Shown piece by piece: positions 6,118 through 7,259 of a stretch of 7,259 nt of DNA. Source of the stretch: Candidatus Atribacteria bacterium 4572_76 (lineage in GTDB: Bacteria > Atribacterota > Phoenicimicrobiia > Phoenicimicrobiales > Phoenicimicrobiaceae); contig NBMG01000022.1 in NCBI GenBank assembly GCA_002084865.1, forward strand, positions 1-7,259, written 5' to 3'. Within the stretch, counting starts at the first letter, position 1, and each line of letters begins with the position of its first letter. The position numbers and the translations under genes were made by a program. The notes beneath the pieces were generated by a model that was not told where the DNA came from, made no database searches, and saw only the letters and a list, made by a program, of their open reading frames with translations.

Positions 6118-6822
6118 TTAAATAGTTAAGTATGCTTTTTTAATTACTTCGTTTCCTTTTAATTCCTTTACGGTTCCTTCTGTAATAATTTGACCTTTTT
6201 GTAAGACATAACCCCGAGATGCTATTTTTAGTGCCTTAACAGCATTTTGTTCTACTAATAGTATAGTAGTTCCTTCGTTGTTTATCCTTTTAATTGCCTC
6301 GAATACTTCATCTACTAACATAGGCGCTAAACCTAAAGATGGTTCATCAAGAAGCATTATTTTAGGCTTACTCATCATTCCTCTACCAATTGCTAACATT
6401 CCTTGTTCACCACCGCTTAATGTTCCGGCTAATTGATTCTCCCTTTCCTTTAATATCGGAAATAAATCATAAACTTCCTTTAGTGTCTTATTTGTACTTT
6501 TTTCATCCTTTTCATATAGAGAACCTATTCTTAGATTTTCTAAAATATTTAAATCTGGAAATATTCCTCTATTCTCCATAACCATAGAAATTCCCACTTT
6601 AATAATCTCACTGGTTTTCATTTTGTCTATTCGTTTATTTTCCAAATATATATTCCCATAAATAGGTCTTATTAAACCTATAATGGTATTTAAAATGGTT
6701 GTTTTACCAGCTCCATTAGCACCTAAAAGAGCTACAATTTCACCTTCATCAATATTTAAAGAAACGTCTCTTAAAATTTCTACCGTACCATACCGGGTAG
6801 TAATGCCATTAATTTTTAGCAT
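6118..6822 (-). CDS. livF: Branched-chain-amino-acid-type ABC importer, ATPase LivF
   Basis: 234 residues, the normal length for LivF (E. coli 237). It binds and hydrolyses ATP on the cytoplasmic side to drive uptake. All motifs are present: Walker A GANGAGKTT (34-42), the Q-loop segment ENRGIFPDLNILENL (83-97; many LivF have EGRxIFPxLTVxENL), signature LSGGEQ (135-140), Walker B IMLLDEP (155-161, with D159 and catalytic E160), and LVEQN (189-193), where LivF proteins normally have Gln in place of the switch His. G141 in GEQGMLAIGRGMM replaces the more usual Gln, a mild change. The ATG lies 2 bases after the livG stop. Its Shine-Dalgarno AGGAGGAG is inside the last codons of livG, so the two are translationally coupled. 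Confidence 0.96.
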   Translation of the reverse strand: MLKINGITTRYGTVEILRDVSLNIDEGEIVALLGANGAGKTTILNTIIGLIRPIYGNIYLENKRIDKMKTSEIIKVGISMVMENRGIFPDLNILENLRIGSLYEKDEKSTNKTLKEVYDLFPILKERENQLAGTLSGGEQGMLAIGRGMMSKPKIMLLDEPSLGLAPMLVDEVFEAIKRINNEGTTILLVEQNAVKALKIASRGYVLQKGQIITEGTVKELKGNEVIKKAYLTI

Positions 6823-6824
6823 TT

Positions 6825-7259
6825 TTAAATTTCTCCTCCTAAATAAGCCTCTATTACTTCTTGATTATTTGACGCTTTTTCGAAAGTCCCTTCAAAAATC
6901 TTTATACCATGGTTAAAAACTATTACCCGTTGAGTGCTTCCTTTTATAACTTTCATATCATGTTCTATTAAAATAATATTTAAATCTGGTTTCTTAATTT
7001 TTATTTTCTTTATATCGTCCATTAATTCTGTGGTTTCTTCTGGATTCATTCCTGCCGATGGTTCATCTAACAACAAAAGCTTAGGTCTTGAAGCAAGGGC
7101 TCTACAAATTTCTACTCTTTTTTTTTCTTTTAACTTCTTTTCGGTATATTTTCTTCCAAACATTGAAATAAGCCAACTATAAGATTCCCACCGATGCATA
7201 CCTAAGAGAACATTATCTAACGCACTCAAACCCCAAAATAAACGAGTATTTTGAAATGT
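6825..7259 (-). CDS. livG: Branched-chain-amino-acid-type ABC importer, ATPase LivG, 3' part; lacks the ABC signature region
   Basis: 144 residues are visible; the reading frame is open through the right edge. The first visible residues, TFQNTRLFWGLSALDNVLLG, match the LivG Q-loop region (TFQ...LFxxLTVxENVLVG). An apparent TTG start at 7229 is therefore internal, and Walker A lies off the edge. Walker B LLLLDEP (visible 61-67), the D-loop SAGMNPEET (68-76), IEHDM (98-102, switch His 100) and the C-terminal NQEVIEAYLG (132-141) are all typical. Between TFQ and LDEP there are 67 residues, against 96 in E. coli LivG. The missing stretch runs from about KLKEK to KRVEICRALA and removes the helical subdomain end and the LSGGQ-type signature (LPYGQQ in relatives). 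The frame is kept, and the junction is at a nine-A run (7118-7126). This is either a real in-frame deletion that impairs one ATP site or an assembly collapse. Confidence 0.9.
   Translation of the reverse strand, partial: TFQNTRLFWGLSALDNVLLGMHRWESYSWLISMFGRKYTEKKLKEKKRVEICRALASRPKLLLLDEPSAGMNPEETTELMDDIKKIKIKKPDLNIILIEHDMKVIKGSTQRVIVFNHGIKIFEGTFEKASNNQEVIEAYLGGEI

Noticed and set aside
7227..7229. TTG as the start of a short ATPase gene
   Set aside because: The ten codons upstream to the window edge continue the LivG Q-loop motif TFQNTRLF in frame, so the TTG is an internal Leu codon.

Overview
This AT-rich window (by eye roughly two thirds A+T) carries genes only on the minus strand, so it reads from right to left. 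In transcription order it holds: the 3' part of livG, then livF, livM and livH (a branched-chain-amino-acid-type ABC importer); a 170-base leader region; livK (the periplasmic binding protein); a rho-independent terminator; a two-cluster ferredoxin-like protein overlapping the gene for a tungsten-type aldehyde:ferredoxin oxidoreductase (AOR); a 200-base AT-rich gap; and the first 30 codons of what looks like the molybdopterin-binding large subunit of a xanthine dehydrogenase/aldehyde oxidase family enzyme, running off the left edge.

The host is probably a strictly anaerobic bacterium: it encodes AOR, ferredoxin-based electron transfer and oxygen-sensitive Fe-S motifs. Shine-Dalgarno sites are clear throughout. 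The binding protein has a signal-peptidase-I-type leader without a lipobox, which fits a two-membrane cell better than a typical Firmicute. An uncultured anaerobic lineage such as Atribacterota, or a deep clostridial relative, would fit, but this is inference from style and not demonstrated.

A plausible joint role is uptake of an amino acid or related organic acid by the Liv system, with AOR oxidising a derived aldehyde to its acid (or the reverse) using ferredoxin. The XDH-type enzyme would add a second pyranopterin-dependent oxidation step. No substrate can be read from the sequence.

Three points stand out. (1) In front of livK, a perfect Shine-Dalgarno lies 46 bases from the ATG. The gap between them is almost entirely one long hairpin that would bring the Shine-Dalgarno to 5 bases from the start, and a 23-codon ORF with its own Shine-Dalgarno ends inside the hairpin. 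(2) livG lacks about 29 residues, including the ABC signature motif, at a run of nine A's. (3) The AOR has an unusual loop (EGWW) where relatives commonly have an EYET-like motif. I see no RNA genes, mobile elements or CRISPR arrays.
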